Source: Puniceicoccaceae bacterium | GTDB lineage: Bacteria > Verrucomicrobiota > Verrucomicrobiia > Opitutales > Coraliomargaritaceae | Assembly (NCBI GenBank): GCA_002729725.1 | Contig: PBYS01000078.1 | Location: forward strand, 1-64,000 | Reading direction: 5' to 3' | DNA: 64,000 bases | Shown: positions 46,059 to 55,525 of the stretch, in pieces | How the letters are laid out: each line of letters starts with the position of its first letter | Numbering within the stretch: position 1 is the first letter of the stretch | The notes under the pieces: generated by a model | Told to the model about the DNA's origin: nothing | Database searches by the model: none | Seen by the model: the letters and a program-made list of their open reading frames with translations, nothing else | Made by a program: the position numbers and the translations under genes

Positions 46059-46129
46059 AGGAACGAATCAGATCATTCAAAGTAGTGCAGTGTCGACCCG
46101 ACACTGCACTACTTTGAATGATTCGCTCC
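46059..46129. repeat. Long inverted repeat between tig and clpP
   Basis: CATTCAAAGTAGTGCAGTGT (46074, arm to 46095) and its exact inverse (46099-46120) are perfect 22-bp arms with only three bases between. The pairing continues outward (GGAACGAATC … GATTCGCTCC) after a four-base bulge. On the minus strand no T-run follows immediately, so it is not a classical terminator. It could cause partial termination or RNA processing between tig and clpP, or be a small palindromic mobile repeat. Confidence 0.85.
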
Positions 46130-46185
46130 TGTAAGCGTTGGGTTCACACGATCTACGCAAACCCGATACACAAAGCTGATTACAA

Positions 46186-47517
<1,332 letters not shown>

Positions 47518-47650
47518 GGTGTGTATGTGTGTTGAATGAGGTGGGCGATAAAACACGCCGCACTGGAAAAAGCGGGCGATTAGAGGGCAAAGGCATTTTA
47601 CGGTCAATGCCTATATTGCAGTCGAAGTGCCCCGAAACGCATTTAATTGA

Positions 47651-47693
47651 GCCCAGCGAGTCTAATTAGACTAGTGGACACCACTGGCTGGGC
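47651..47693. repeat. Nested palindromes upstream of tig
   Basis: GCCCAG (47651-47656) pairs with CTGGGC (47688-47693) and encloses two palindromes: AGTCTAATTAGACT (47659-47672, perfect) and AGTGG-ACA-CCACT (47673-47685). It lies 12 bases beyond the DUF805 stop codon on the minus strand and may end that transcript or serve as a protein-binding site for tig control. Confidence 0.5.
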
Positions 47694-47705
47694 TACTGGA
47701 CGAGA

Positions 47706-48032
47706 CTACTTGGACTGCGAGGGAGCGGTGGCCACATAGAGCAGCACCAGCAGATTCAGTCCTGGTACCAGCATGAGCAAGGTCCAATAAGCAGGCTTGT
47801 CCATATCACGCAGGCGCTTCAGCATCTGCATGAGCCCCGCGAACAAGCAGAACATCGCGATGACGATGCCCACAAATGGTCCCAAAGGGCTATAATTGCC
47901 ATGATGCCAATGATCAAAATAATCAACAGCGACCTTAGTCACCCCCAGAGTTAAGAGGACAAGCAGCACGACGCGCACAATAAATACGAAGCGGCCGATC
48001 CGGCCTTCGGAGCTAATAAAAGTATCTTTCAT
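47706..48032 (-). CDS. DUF805 family membrane protein
   Basis: A 108-residue inner-membrane protein with three or four helices. It opens with SSEGRIGRFVFIVRVVLLVL and has MLKRLRDMDKPAYWTLLMLV, the DUF805 'RR(L)HD…W' motif, followed by GLNLLVLLYVATAPS. The function is unknown. It is upstream of tig on the same strand with a 188-base gap containing nested palindromes. Confidence 0.85.
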   Translation of the reverse strand: MKDTFISSEGRIGRFVFIVRVVLLVLLTLGVTKVAVDYFDHWHHGNYSPLGPFVGIVIAMFCLFAGLMQMLKRLRDMDKPAYWTLLMLVPGLNLLVLLYVATAPSQSK

Positions 48033-48211
48033 AGTAGAGAGTAGCAGTGGTAATTACGCGATGTTTACGATTCGCACAAGGAGCGCAATAAAAACCCACC
48101 ACGTATTGCACAGAGGAGTATTTTGACCTTATAAGAGTGAATTCAACCGGTAATTAGGTAAATTCCGGTAAATTGGCATAACGCCAACCAGCAGTTAACA
48201 CCACAGCACCG

Positions 48212-49114
48212 ATGTCTTGGATCGCCCTCAGTATCTGCTCCGCTCTTCTACTTGGTCTCTATGACCTAGCCAAAAAACACGCACTGCGCGATAACGCGGT
48301 CCTGCCGGTGCTCTTCTTTGGGATCGTCACCAGCGCGCTGGTGTGGAGTCCCTTCGTGCTATGGTCTCACCTATCCCCGCTCAATTTCCCTTCGGCCCAA
48401 TTCCTAGTGACACCACTGGCAGCGCACGAGCACCTGCTCTTATTTTTAAAGTCAACACTCGTCGCGGGCTCTTGGATATTTGGCTATTTCGCACTCAAGA
48501 ACCTGCCGCTGTCTATTGCAGGGCCGATCCGAGCGACCAGCCCGCTCTGGACGATCCTACTGGCCGTCTTTTTAATGAAAGAAAGCCCCAGCGCTTGGCA
48601 ATGGGGCGGCATCGCCATCGTACTGGGCGCTTTTTACGCCTTCTCCTTTGTCGGTAAACTAGAGGGCATCCACTTCACCCGCGACAAATGGGTCGCCTTC
48701 ATGATCGCCGCGACGCTGATCGGCGCATGCAGCGCGATCTACGATAAATTCCTACTGCAAAGCGCGTGGATCGAGCCCGCCACCGTGCAAGCGTGGTTTT
48801 CGCTCTACTTAGTAGTCGTCATGGCACCGTTCTATCTACTCTGGCTGCGCGGTGCGTGGCCACGCGGGCACTTCGAATGGCGCTGGTCGATCCCTTTGAT
48901 AGGACTACTGCTACTCTCTGCAGATTTCCTCTATTTCACTGCCATCGCGCAAGAAGACGCACTGATCGCCGTCATTTCCCCGATCCGCCGCTGCGCCGTG
49001 GTCGTCACCTTTCTCGGTGGCATCTTCATTCATAAAGAACTCAACTTTAAGCCTAAGGCGATCTGCATCCTCTTTCTACTACTCGGCATCGTATTGATCA
49101 AACTCGGTAGTTAG
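48212..49114 (+). CDS. EamA/DMT-family transporter
   Basis: A 300-residue membrane protein with ten helices in two EamA repeats. The first repeat ends in IAGPIRATSPLWTILLAVFL, the second in 'IAVISPIRRCAVVVTFLGGI' (PI R..S/C pattern). These carriers export or exchange metabolites. Substrate not predictable. It stands alone between DUF805 and the convergent gtrA. Confidence 0.85.
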   Translation: MSWIALSICSALLLGLYDLAKKHALRDNAVLPVLFFGIVTSALVWSPFVLWSHLSPLNFPSAQFLVTPLAAHEHLLLFLKSTLVAGSWIFGYFALKNLPLSIAGPIRATSPLWTILLAVFLMKESPSAWQWGGIAIVLGAFYAFSFVGKLEGIHFTRDKWVAFMIAATLIGACSAIYDKFLLQSAWIEPATVQAWFSLYLVVVMAPFYLLWLRGAWPRGHFEWRWSIPLIGLLLLSADFLYFTAIAQEDALIAVISPIRRCAVVVTFLGGIFIHKELNFKPKAICILFLLLGIVLIKLGS

Positions 49115-49144
49115 AGATGGGATCGCCTGCTGCTGCCGAATAGA

Positions 49145-49552
49145 TCAAATCGATTCGAGCCGACGCGCCCGAAACGCCCAGAGACGACTCAGCTGAAAAG
49201 TGATCGCAGCCACTAGGATCAACACAAACAACAAAGAGCACTGAGGACTGAGTTCCGTCCAACGCAGCAAACAATAATAGAGGCTCTCATTAATACAAAA
49301 TCCGATCACCGCGACACAGAAAAAACGCACTGCCTTCCTCAATCGGAAGGCCTCCGCATCGGCGAAGGTCCAATAAAAGTGTCCTAAGAAGCTGAAATGA
49401 AACGCAATCACAAATGCGAAGACATTCGCCCAGAGCGGCCAAACATCAAAACCGATCATCGTGACCGCAATTAAGTAGTGCAAGCCGCTGGCAATGATAC
49501 CCACTGCACCGAATCGAATCATTTGAAACATTAAGCTCAAAGACACAGTCAC
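49145..49552 (-). CDS. GtrA-family membrane protein
   Basis: 135 residues, four helices. QMIRFGAVGIIASGLHYLIA is the typical first helix, with NVFAFVIAFHFSFLGHFYWTF the second. GtrA-like proteins are thought to help flip lipid-linked sugars or support a GtrB-type glycosyltransferase. The start overlaps the stop of the upstream GT2 gene by four bases, so the two are coupled. Confidence 0.9.
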   Translation of the reverse strand: MTVSLSLMFQMIRFGAVGIIASGLHYLIAVTMIGFDVWPLWANVFAFVIAFHFSFLGHFYWTFADAEAFRLRKAVRFFCVAVIGFCINESLYYCLLRWTELSPQCSLLFVLILVAAITFQLSRLWAFRARRLESI

Positions 49553-50604
49553 ATCTCCTTCAAATAGCTATACTCTTCGGATACGATATGCCCAGGACGC
49601 GCTTTGACCTCAGAGAACACGCGACTCATATATTCGCCGAGCACCCCGATGGACAAGATCTGAACGCCACCAAGGAAACAAACGGCTACTGTCAGAGTCG
49701 CCCACCCCGGCACATCCGATCCGAAAAAGAGCGTGCGCCCTGCAATAATCAATGCGTAGCAAATCGAGAGCATGGAAATAACCACTCCCACCCCCGTCCA
49801 AACACGCAATGGCCAATCTGAAAACGAGGTCAAGCCAGTCAAGGCAAGGTCGAACAAACGCTTATAGTTAAACTTCGACTTCCCGTTCTGACGTTGATCG
49901 ATTACAATTGGCACCGCCTGCGACTTAAACCCGACCCAACTGTACAAGCCCTTCATAAAGCGGTTGCGCTCAGGAAGCGACAGAATGGCATCAACCACCT
50001 GACGGTCCATCAGCCTGAAATCCCGCGAGTCTGCAGGAATCGAAACCGAGGTCATTTTCCCTAACAACCAATAAAAGGCATTCGCCCCCTTGCGCTTAAA
50101 ATATGATTCGTCCTCGCGATGTGCGCGCACACCATAAACCATTTCCACGCCAGCATCCCAATATTCGAGAAAATCCTGCAAGTAAGAAATCGGCTCCTGC
50201 AGGTCGGCATCAATTACAATACAAGCCTTCCCGCGCGCGGCTCGCATGCCGGCAGTAATCGCGTTCTCTTTACCAAAATTCCGCGACAGGCAAATCACAC
50301 GCACCGGATATCGAGTGATGGCATTCCTTGCTTCGACAACTGTCGCATCGGAACTACCGTCATCAACAACGATAATTTCAAAGTCTCGACGTAGTTGAAT
50401 CATCTCCTCCGCAATCGAGGTTATGGTCGCATCGATATTTTCTGCTTCGTTATAGGCGGGCACCACGCAAGACACCTGCGGGCACTCACTAAGAAACTGA
50501 CGCGCAAGAAACGAAGCATCGAGCTCACGCAGACCGCGATTGCCTAATGAATGCACCGTGGAATTTAATGATTCACAGTTCATAATAAAGAGCGTCTCTT
50601 GCAT
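49549..50604 (-). CDS. GtrB/DPM1-like polyprenyl-phosphate glycosyltransferase (GT2)
   Basis: 351 residues. The GT-A domain shows VSCVVPAYNEAENIDATITS, EIIVVDDGSSDATVV and VIDADLQEPISYL, with the DAD metal-binding motif. Two C-terminal helices (VWTGVGVVISMLSICYALII, LGGVQILSIGVLGEYMSRVF) anchor it as in GtrB. It transfers a sugar to undecaprenyl phosphate, giving the donor used by the adjacent ArnT-like enzyme. The ATG at 50604 lies within the end of that gene (32-base overlap); ATG 50583 is an alternative start. Confidence 0.9.
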   Translation of the reverse strand: MQETLFIMNCESLNSTVHSLGNRGLRELDASFLARQFLSECPQVSCVVPAYNEAENIDATITSIAEEMIQLRRDFEIIVVDDGSSDATVVEARNAITRYPVRVICLSRNFGKENAITAGMRAARGKACIVIDADLQEPISYLQDFLEYWDAGVEMVYGVRAHREDESYFKRKGANAFYWLLGKMTSVSIPADSRDFRLMDRQVVDAILSLPERNRFMKGLYSWVGFKSQAVPIVIDQRQNGKSKFNYKRLFDLALTGLTSFSDWPLRVWTGVGVVISMLSICYALIIAGRTLFFGSDVPGWATLTVAVCFLGGVQILSIGVLGEYMSRVFSEVKARPGHIVSEEYSYLKEM

Positions 50605-52033
50605 ATAGGCGTTCCAGCTTAAACTTCGTTAAAAAATCAGCAGGCAACTTAGCCATGCGATTTTTGCGCAAAACTAGAAAATCCCGCTCCCCGTTGTTCA
50701 AAATCTCATCCAGCTGGTCGAGACCTTTAACCGTATGCACCTTACCGGCTGAATAGAATTCAGCTGAATAATAGCGCTTGTCTAAATAGTAAATATCACC
50801 GCCATCCGTGCCGCGAATTTGATTAGCGTCTTCAATCAAATACTTCTGCGATTTTTGAACAACAGAAGAACCGCCCAGCACAGCCGCCCCATAGACCAAT
50901 GTAAAAAGAAGCATGGCAACACTAACAGTTGCGACATAAAACCTGACAACTCCACGTTTAGGTGTCGGTGCCCCCTCCCCCGCATACTGCCACATATCAA
51001 TCACCAAGAAGCAGACCGCGGGAAGCCCGGTGATCACATACGTGGCGATGATATTCGTCGCCATGGTAAAAAACAACATGGGTGAAAGCGCCCAACAAAG
51101 CAGATAGAGTGACCAGCCATTTTCCTCGGACTTAATCCCCCGATAAATTCGCCCGCCCCAACGCAATGGAGCAAGAAAGAAAAAGCTCCACGGCAATACG
51201 GCGGCAAACCAAAAGAGCCAAACAGTGCCTCTCGTCTCGGCATGTCCATGCCCGTAAAGATCCCCCTTCCATCCGCTATCCAGAAAACGATGCCAATGCT
51301 CGCCGAGAATGAAATACTCGAGAAAGCCCGGAGTTTTCATTTCTGCAGCGACATACCATGGTAAAAAGATGCAGGCGGCCAGCAAACTCCCTTCCACCCA
51401 AGGCATGTTGCGCCAAGTATCAACCCAGCGCTTTTTCAGCAACACCCACATCCCGACTGGAATCGCAGTAAGAACCACTGCAACAGGCCCCTTTGCCAAC
51501 ATCCCGAGGCCCAACCCAACAAAGAACATATAACCCCAAATGCGGGCATGCTTTCGCCCAGAGACGGCAACATAAAAACCAACCATACTGAGAAAGACCC
51601 CCGACGCCATGACTAGATCTGTCATCACGGTGCCGCTAGCTAAATAAAAAAGTGCGGAGCTCGATAGCATCACAATACCAGCGAGTGCGTAGTCACGTCC
51701 TTTAAAAGATTTCGCCCAAGCGTAGAGCATCCAGACCGTCGCGACTGCGATGAGAAATATAAAGATACGCGCACCCAAATGCCCAACACCGAACAACTTC
51801 ATTCCGGCGGCGGAAACCCAAGTATGCAATGGAGGTTTCCCCCAGAAAGGAACACCATAATCAAACTGTGGCGTAATCCAATCGCCGGTCTCTACCATCT
51901 TGCGAGCGATTTCGGCGTAGCGAGCTTCTGTCGTGTCAGTGAACGGAATTTCGAAGATCATCAAAACCCTCAAAATACCAGCCAGAACCAAGAAGCCCCA
52001 AAGACACCTGCGTTGCATTTGTGTCAATGTCAT
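50573..52033 (-). CDS. ArnT/GT39-like glycosyltransferase
   Basis: About 486 residues, ~12 membrane helices. EIPFTDTTEARYAEIARKMV is the first periplasmic loop with the acidic pair typical of PMT/ArnT enzymes, and QFDYGVPFWGKPPLHTW and GEHWHRFLDSGWKGDLYGHG follow. ArnT members move a sugar such as aminoarabinose from a polyprenyl carrier to lipid A; others glycosylate different envelope acceptors. The ATG at 52033 is preferred, being preceded by GAGAGG and immediately followed by homology. It is directly downstream of a two-component system and upstream of gtrB-gtrA. Confidence 0.88.
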   Translation of the reverse strand: MTLTQMQRRCLWGFLVLAGILRVLMIFEIPFTDTTEARYAEIARKMVETGDWITPQFDYGVPFWGKPPLHTWVSAAGMKLFGVGHLGARIFIFLIAVATVWMLYAWAKSFKGRDYALAGIVMLSSSALFYLASGTVMTDLVMASGVFLSMVGFYVAVSGRKHARIWGYMFFVGLGLGMLAKGPVAVVLTAIPVGMWVLLKKRWVDTWRNMPWVEGSLLAACIFLPWYVAAEMKTPGFLEYFILGEHWHRFLDSGWKGDLYGHGHAETRGTVWLFWFAAVLPWSFFFLAPLRWGGRIYRGIKSEENGWSLYLLCWALSPMLFFTMATNIIATYVITGLPAVCFLVIDMWQYAGEGAPTPKRGVVRFYVATVSVAMLLFTLVYGAAVLGGSSVVQKSQKYLIEDANQIRGTDGGDIYYLDKRYYSAEFYSAGKVHTVKGLDQLDEILNNGERDFLVLRKNRMAKLPADFLTKFKLERLYARDALYYEL

Positions 52034-52153
52034 ACGCGTTGAGACCTCTCTGGGAGAAGTGATTGTTGTATTTCCTGATTCATCTATGATTGCCAAAAAC
52101 TTCCAACGGGAAGTCATTTAAGGCCGTATCATAGCGTTTCCTACATGATAGGA

Positions 52154-53602
52154 TTATGAGAATTGATCGTTATTTTCAGAAAACCGTATTTCCACTGTAA
52201 AAATCGAGTCTTCACTAAAATGGATCTTAAGCTCGATACCCAATAGATTTGCGATCTCTTGCGAGAGCGCTAAACCAATCCCCGTATGCCCCTCGTCCAA
52301 ACTCCGCGCAGTATCACTTCGATAAAAAGGCTCAAAAATATGTTCTAGCTCCGTCTGCTCGAATGTGCGGCACGCATTCGAAATTTGAATAGAAATAACG
52401 CCGTCCACTGAACGCAAAGCAACCCGCACCTCAGTTCCACGATCGGCATGCGCCACGGCATTGCCGATCAAATTATTCATCAATACACTGATCAAAGTCT
52501 CGTCCGTTGCCACGAGGCATGACTGCGACGGAATTTTAGTTTCAACTCGCAAATCTCGCTCCGCAATACGCCCTCGCAAGATCGCTAAGCGTGTATCGAG
52601 GATCAAAGCTAGATCGATGGGCGTCATCGCAACGGTTTCGGACTTATTATATAAACGCGAGAACCACATCAGCCGATTGACCAAGTCACCCATTTTTCGG
52701 ACAATATCCTGCGCACACTCAATACGCTGCTTATAATCCCTAGCGTCTCGTTCTGTCACCAAGGCTTGCTCTAAAGTGGCCTCGACGCCCGCCAGCGGCG
52801 TCCGCAACTCATGCGCTACGTTGGCAGAAAACTTTCTCTCACGCTCACGCACCAGACTGATTCGAGCAAAAAGCTCTTGATAGCACGACACTAAGCCCCG
52901 CAGTTCTGACGGCAAATCATGCGGCACTTCGAGCACTGCCTTCGGATCATTCACATTCGTCTCCACAATGACTCGCCCAAGACGTTCGAGCGGACGAAAT
53001 GAAAACGAAATAATCAGACGAATCGTAACAAAACTGACCAGCAGAGAGAAGACCAAGCCTAGCATCAAAGTCCCAACCAACCGCCTCATCGCATTTTCTG
53101 CTGCCTCCACATCAAGCGCGATTGCCATATAGTGAGCAGGCACATCAAAGTGCTCTACACTGCTAGTTGCCACATGCTGCTCGTGCCATTCCACCACAGG
53201 AAAAACCTGCTTACCGATCACTCGGCCATGATGCCCTCCCGGCAATAACACATCCGCATAGCGAGCGATTTCGGAGCCAAATAGGTGAGGCAAGTCCATC
53301 CCCTCCAATGCAGGCGAACGAGTCACCGCCCCGGTCACCTCATTCCAAACCTGGATGTAAGTCGTCTTTGCCCGTGCATCATCATTCTCAATATCATGCA
53401 ACCACTCATGATAAATGCCCCCATCAACAAATTCCAACTCCAACTGCTGCAGAACCAGAATCGACTCTAGGTTCTGGTCAATCTCCTGATACAAAGTTGA
53501 ACGCGCCGTCACATAGATCACATACGACCCCAGCGCGAGGATCAGCGTCACCATCAGGCCAATCCAAACTACGAGTCGACTCCGTATGGATACAAAGTTC
53601 AT
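52154..53602 (-). CDS. Sensor histidine kinase
   Basis: A 482-residue membrane sensor. Helix one is near residues 9-29 (LVVWIGLMVTLILALGSYVI), helix two near 167-190 (LVGTLMLGLVFSLLVSFVTI), with a ~135-residue periplasmic sensor between. A HAMP-like linker leads to the dimerisation domain with FSANVAHELRTPLAGVEATL (His near 264). The ATPase domain has NLIGNAVAHADRG and HTGIGLALSQEIANLL. It overlaps the response regulator by four bases. Downstream envelope glycosyltransferases suggest an envelope-stress input. Confidence 0.93.
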   Translation of the reverse strand: MNFVSIRSRLVVWIGLMVTLILALGSYVIYVTARSTLYQEIDQNLESILVLQQLELEFVDGGIYHEWLHDIENDDARAKTTYIQVWNEVTGAVTRSPALEGMDLPHLFGSEIARYADVLLPGGHHGRVIGKQVFPVVEWHEQHVATSSVEHFDVPAHYMAIALDVEAAENAMRRLVGTLMLGLVFSLLVSFVTIRLIISFSFRPLERLGRVIVETNVNDPKAVLEVPHDLPSELRGLVSCYQELFARISLVRERERKFSANVAHELRTPLAGVEATLEQALVTERDARDYKQRIECAQDIVRKMGDLVNRLMWFSRLYNKSETVAMTPIDLALILDTRLAILRGRIAERDLRVETKIPSQSCLVATDETLISVLMNNLIGNAVAHADRGTEVRVALRSVDGVISIQISNACRTFEQTELEHIFEPFYRSDTARSLDEGHTGIGLALSQEIANLLGIELKIHFSEDSIFTVEIRFSENNDQFS

Positions 53603-54276
53603 TCCTGTTGATATTCCAATAAATAGCCCTGTCCACGACGTGTCTGGATATAAGTTGCCCCATCTTTGGAGCCGAGCTTCTTCCTCAAATAGCCGATGTA
53701 GACGTCGACCGCATTACTCGAAGCATCTTCGTAATAATTATAAACATGATCCCAAATCTCTTGCCGTGAAACGACCTCGCCCTCCCTCAGCGCCAGATAT
53801 TCGAGCAGACTGTATTCTCGGGCAGTCAGTTTCACCTCTTCATCACCGCGCCCCACCCGCTTCGCAGGTAAATCAATTTCTAAATCCCCCACCACCAAAC
53901 GAGTCGCAGTTTTACCGTAAGCCTTACGCATCTGAGTCCGAACACGAGCCAGCAACTCCTTTAATGCAAATGGCTTAATTAAATAATCATCCGCTCCCGC
54001 ATCTAAGCCCTCAATGCGATGTTCCACCGAGTCACGTGCGCTAATGATAATCATAGGCACGCCTTTGCCCTCACTACGAATCGCTTCCAAAACCTTCAAT
54101 CCGTTCATCTTCGGCAGCATAATATCCAAAACGATCGTATCGTAATCGTGATTTTGCGCATACCACAGCCCCTCCTCACCATCCGCAGCGGCATCCACCG
54201 CATAGCCAGCAGTTTCCAAGGACTCTACCATCGCTTTACGCAAGGGGCTGTAATCTTCGACAACGAGAATTCGCAT
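53599..54276 (-). CDS. OmpR-family response regulator
   Basis: 225 residues. The receiver domain has ILVVEDYSPLRKAMV, the phospho-acceptor Asp in YDTIVLDIMLPKMNG, and the conserved Lys in DDYLIKPFALKELL. The C-terminal winged helix is of OmpR type (LTAREYSLLEYLALREGEVV, SNAVDVYIGYLRKKLGSKDG). It is the first gene of a minus-strand unit with its kinase and probably activates the glycosyltransferase genes behind it. Confidence 0.95.
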   Translation of the reverse strand: MRILVVEDYSPLRKAMVESLETAGYAVDAAADGEEGLWYAQNHDYDTIVLDIMLPKMNGLKVLEAIRSEGKGVPMIIISARDSVEHRIEGLDAGADDYLIKPFALKELLARVRTQMRKAYGKTATRLVVGDLEIDLPAKRVGRGDEEVKLTAREYSLLEYLALREGEVVSRQEIWDHVYNYYEDASSNAVDVYIGYLRKKLGSKDGATYIQTRRGQGYLLEYQQE

Positions 54277-54337
54277 ATAATATGGCTAGTAAACAAACGC
54301 CTCCGATCCACAGCATGCAACATTCAATTGATACACG

Positions 54338-55381
54338 TCATCGCAGACAATCCACCCGATACATAATCTGAGCAATCGCCCATTCCGCGTGCTCGGCCAC
54401 CATGGCGTCGGCATCAGCGGCAACAAGCTTGAGTGCCGCCAAATCCTGCTCCGTGCCAACATTCCCTAGAACCACGCAGATGTTACGCTTAAAACGATGC
54501 ACTTTTAAGCGTCGTAGCGGCGAGCCTTGCATACGCTCGGAAAAGGTCACCTCATCCCAGAGCAACATCTCACTGAGACTGGGCAACTCACGCGTGGCAA
54601 ACTTTGGCTCAACGGTCGGCACCGCCCACTTATTCCATGGGCACACGTCGAGGCACTCATCGCAGCCATACATACGGTCGCCGATGGCCTTACGATACGC
54701 TAGTGGTATCGCCCCATCGTGCTCGATGGTAAGATAGGAAATACACTTGGACGCATCGAGCTGATAAGGCGCGGTGATCGCCCTCGTTGGGCAGGCATCG
54801 AGGCAACGTGTGCAAGTACCGCAGCGATCTTTCTGCGGCACGCCAGCAGGCAACTCAAGTGTCGTGACGATATTGGCCAGGAAGTTCCAAGTGCCCCGCT
54901 TCGGCTCGATCAGTATCGTGCTTTTCCCCTGCCAGCCAAGTCCGGCGGACGCTGCGATGGGCTTTTCTAGCAGTGGTCCGGTATCGACGTAAGGCCGTTG
55001 CTCGCCTCCGTATTCTTCGCGTAAAATCCGACAGAGCCGCTTCAGTCGACGCAGCATGAAATTATGATAATCATCGCCTAGCGCATATTTAGCCACGCGG
55101 TAACCACGCTTGGGATTCGGCTGATAGTAATTAAGTGCTAGCGAAATAATCGACTTTGCTTCGCGCTCGGGAATCAAACGCTCGGGATGCATGCGGCGAT
55201 CATTGTTCCGCGCCATCCAAGCCATTGAGCCGTGCTTTCCGTCGGCGATCCACTGCGTGTAATACTTCCGCCGCAGCTCCAAAGGTACGGTAGTCACCCC
55301 CAAGGAATGAAATCCCAAGGCTTCGGACTCCCGCTTTAAATGAGCTAAAATAGTATGGTTAGATGGGAACACGCGCTGCAA
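54338..55381 (-). CDS. queG: Epoxyqueuosine reductase QueG
   Basis: 347 residues. QueG is a cobalamin and Fe-S dependent enzyme catalysing the last step of queuosine synthesis in tRNA. YVDTGPLLEKPIAASAGLGW is the active-site block. DRCGTCTRCLDACPTRAI and CDECLDVCPWNKWAVP give two [4Fe-4S] clusters. A HEAT-like C-terminus (ALKLVAADADAMVAEHAEWA) completes it. 'GLGWQGKSTILI' has Gln-Gly where many relatives have Ile-Gly-Lys-Asn, a minor variation. It lies 61 bases upstream of the response regulator on the same strand. Confidence 0.93.
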   Translation of the reverse strand: MQRVFPSNHTILAHLKRESEALGFHSLGVTTVPLELRRKYYTQWIADGKHGSMAWMARNNDRRMHPERLIPEREAKSIISLALNYYQPNPKRGYRVAKYALGDDYHNFMLRRLKRLCRILREEYGGEQRPYVDTGPLLEKPIAASAGLGWQGKSTILIEPKRGTWNFLANIVTTLELPAGVPQKDRCGTCTRCLDACPTRAITAPYQLDASKCISYLTIEHDGAIPLAYRKAIGDRMYGCDECLDVCPWNKWAVPTVEPKFATRELPSLSEMLLWDEVTFSERMQGSPLRRLKVHRFKRNICVVLGNVGTEQDLAALKLVAADADAMVAEHAEWAIAQIMYRVDCLR

Positions 55382-55469
55382 TATGCGAGGCCACTAGCCA
55401 GAGTCCAGCCCACGGATACAGATAATTCTACCCGGATGCTGTCACCAAGCCCAGAAACCAACCAACTAA

Positions 55470-55481
55470 GATCAATTGATC
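55470..55481. promoter_or_regulatory. Perfect palindrome GATCAATTGATC upstream of the hybrid kinase
   Basis: A 12-bp perfect palindrome sits in the divergent gap (55382-55525) between queG and the hybrid kinase, 45 bases before the kinase start. It may be a regulator site; nothing else in the gap is recognisable. Confidence 0.3.
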
Positions 55482-55525
55482 GCTTTTTGACCTCGGAAGA
55501 TTCAATTATACCGCAATAATACTAC

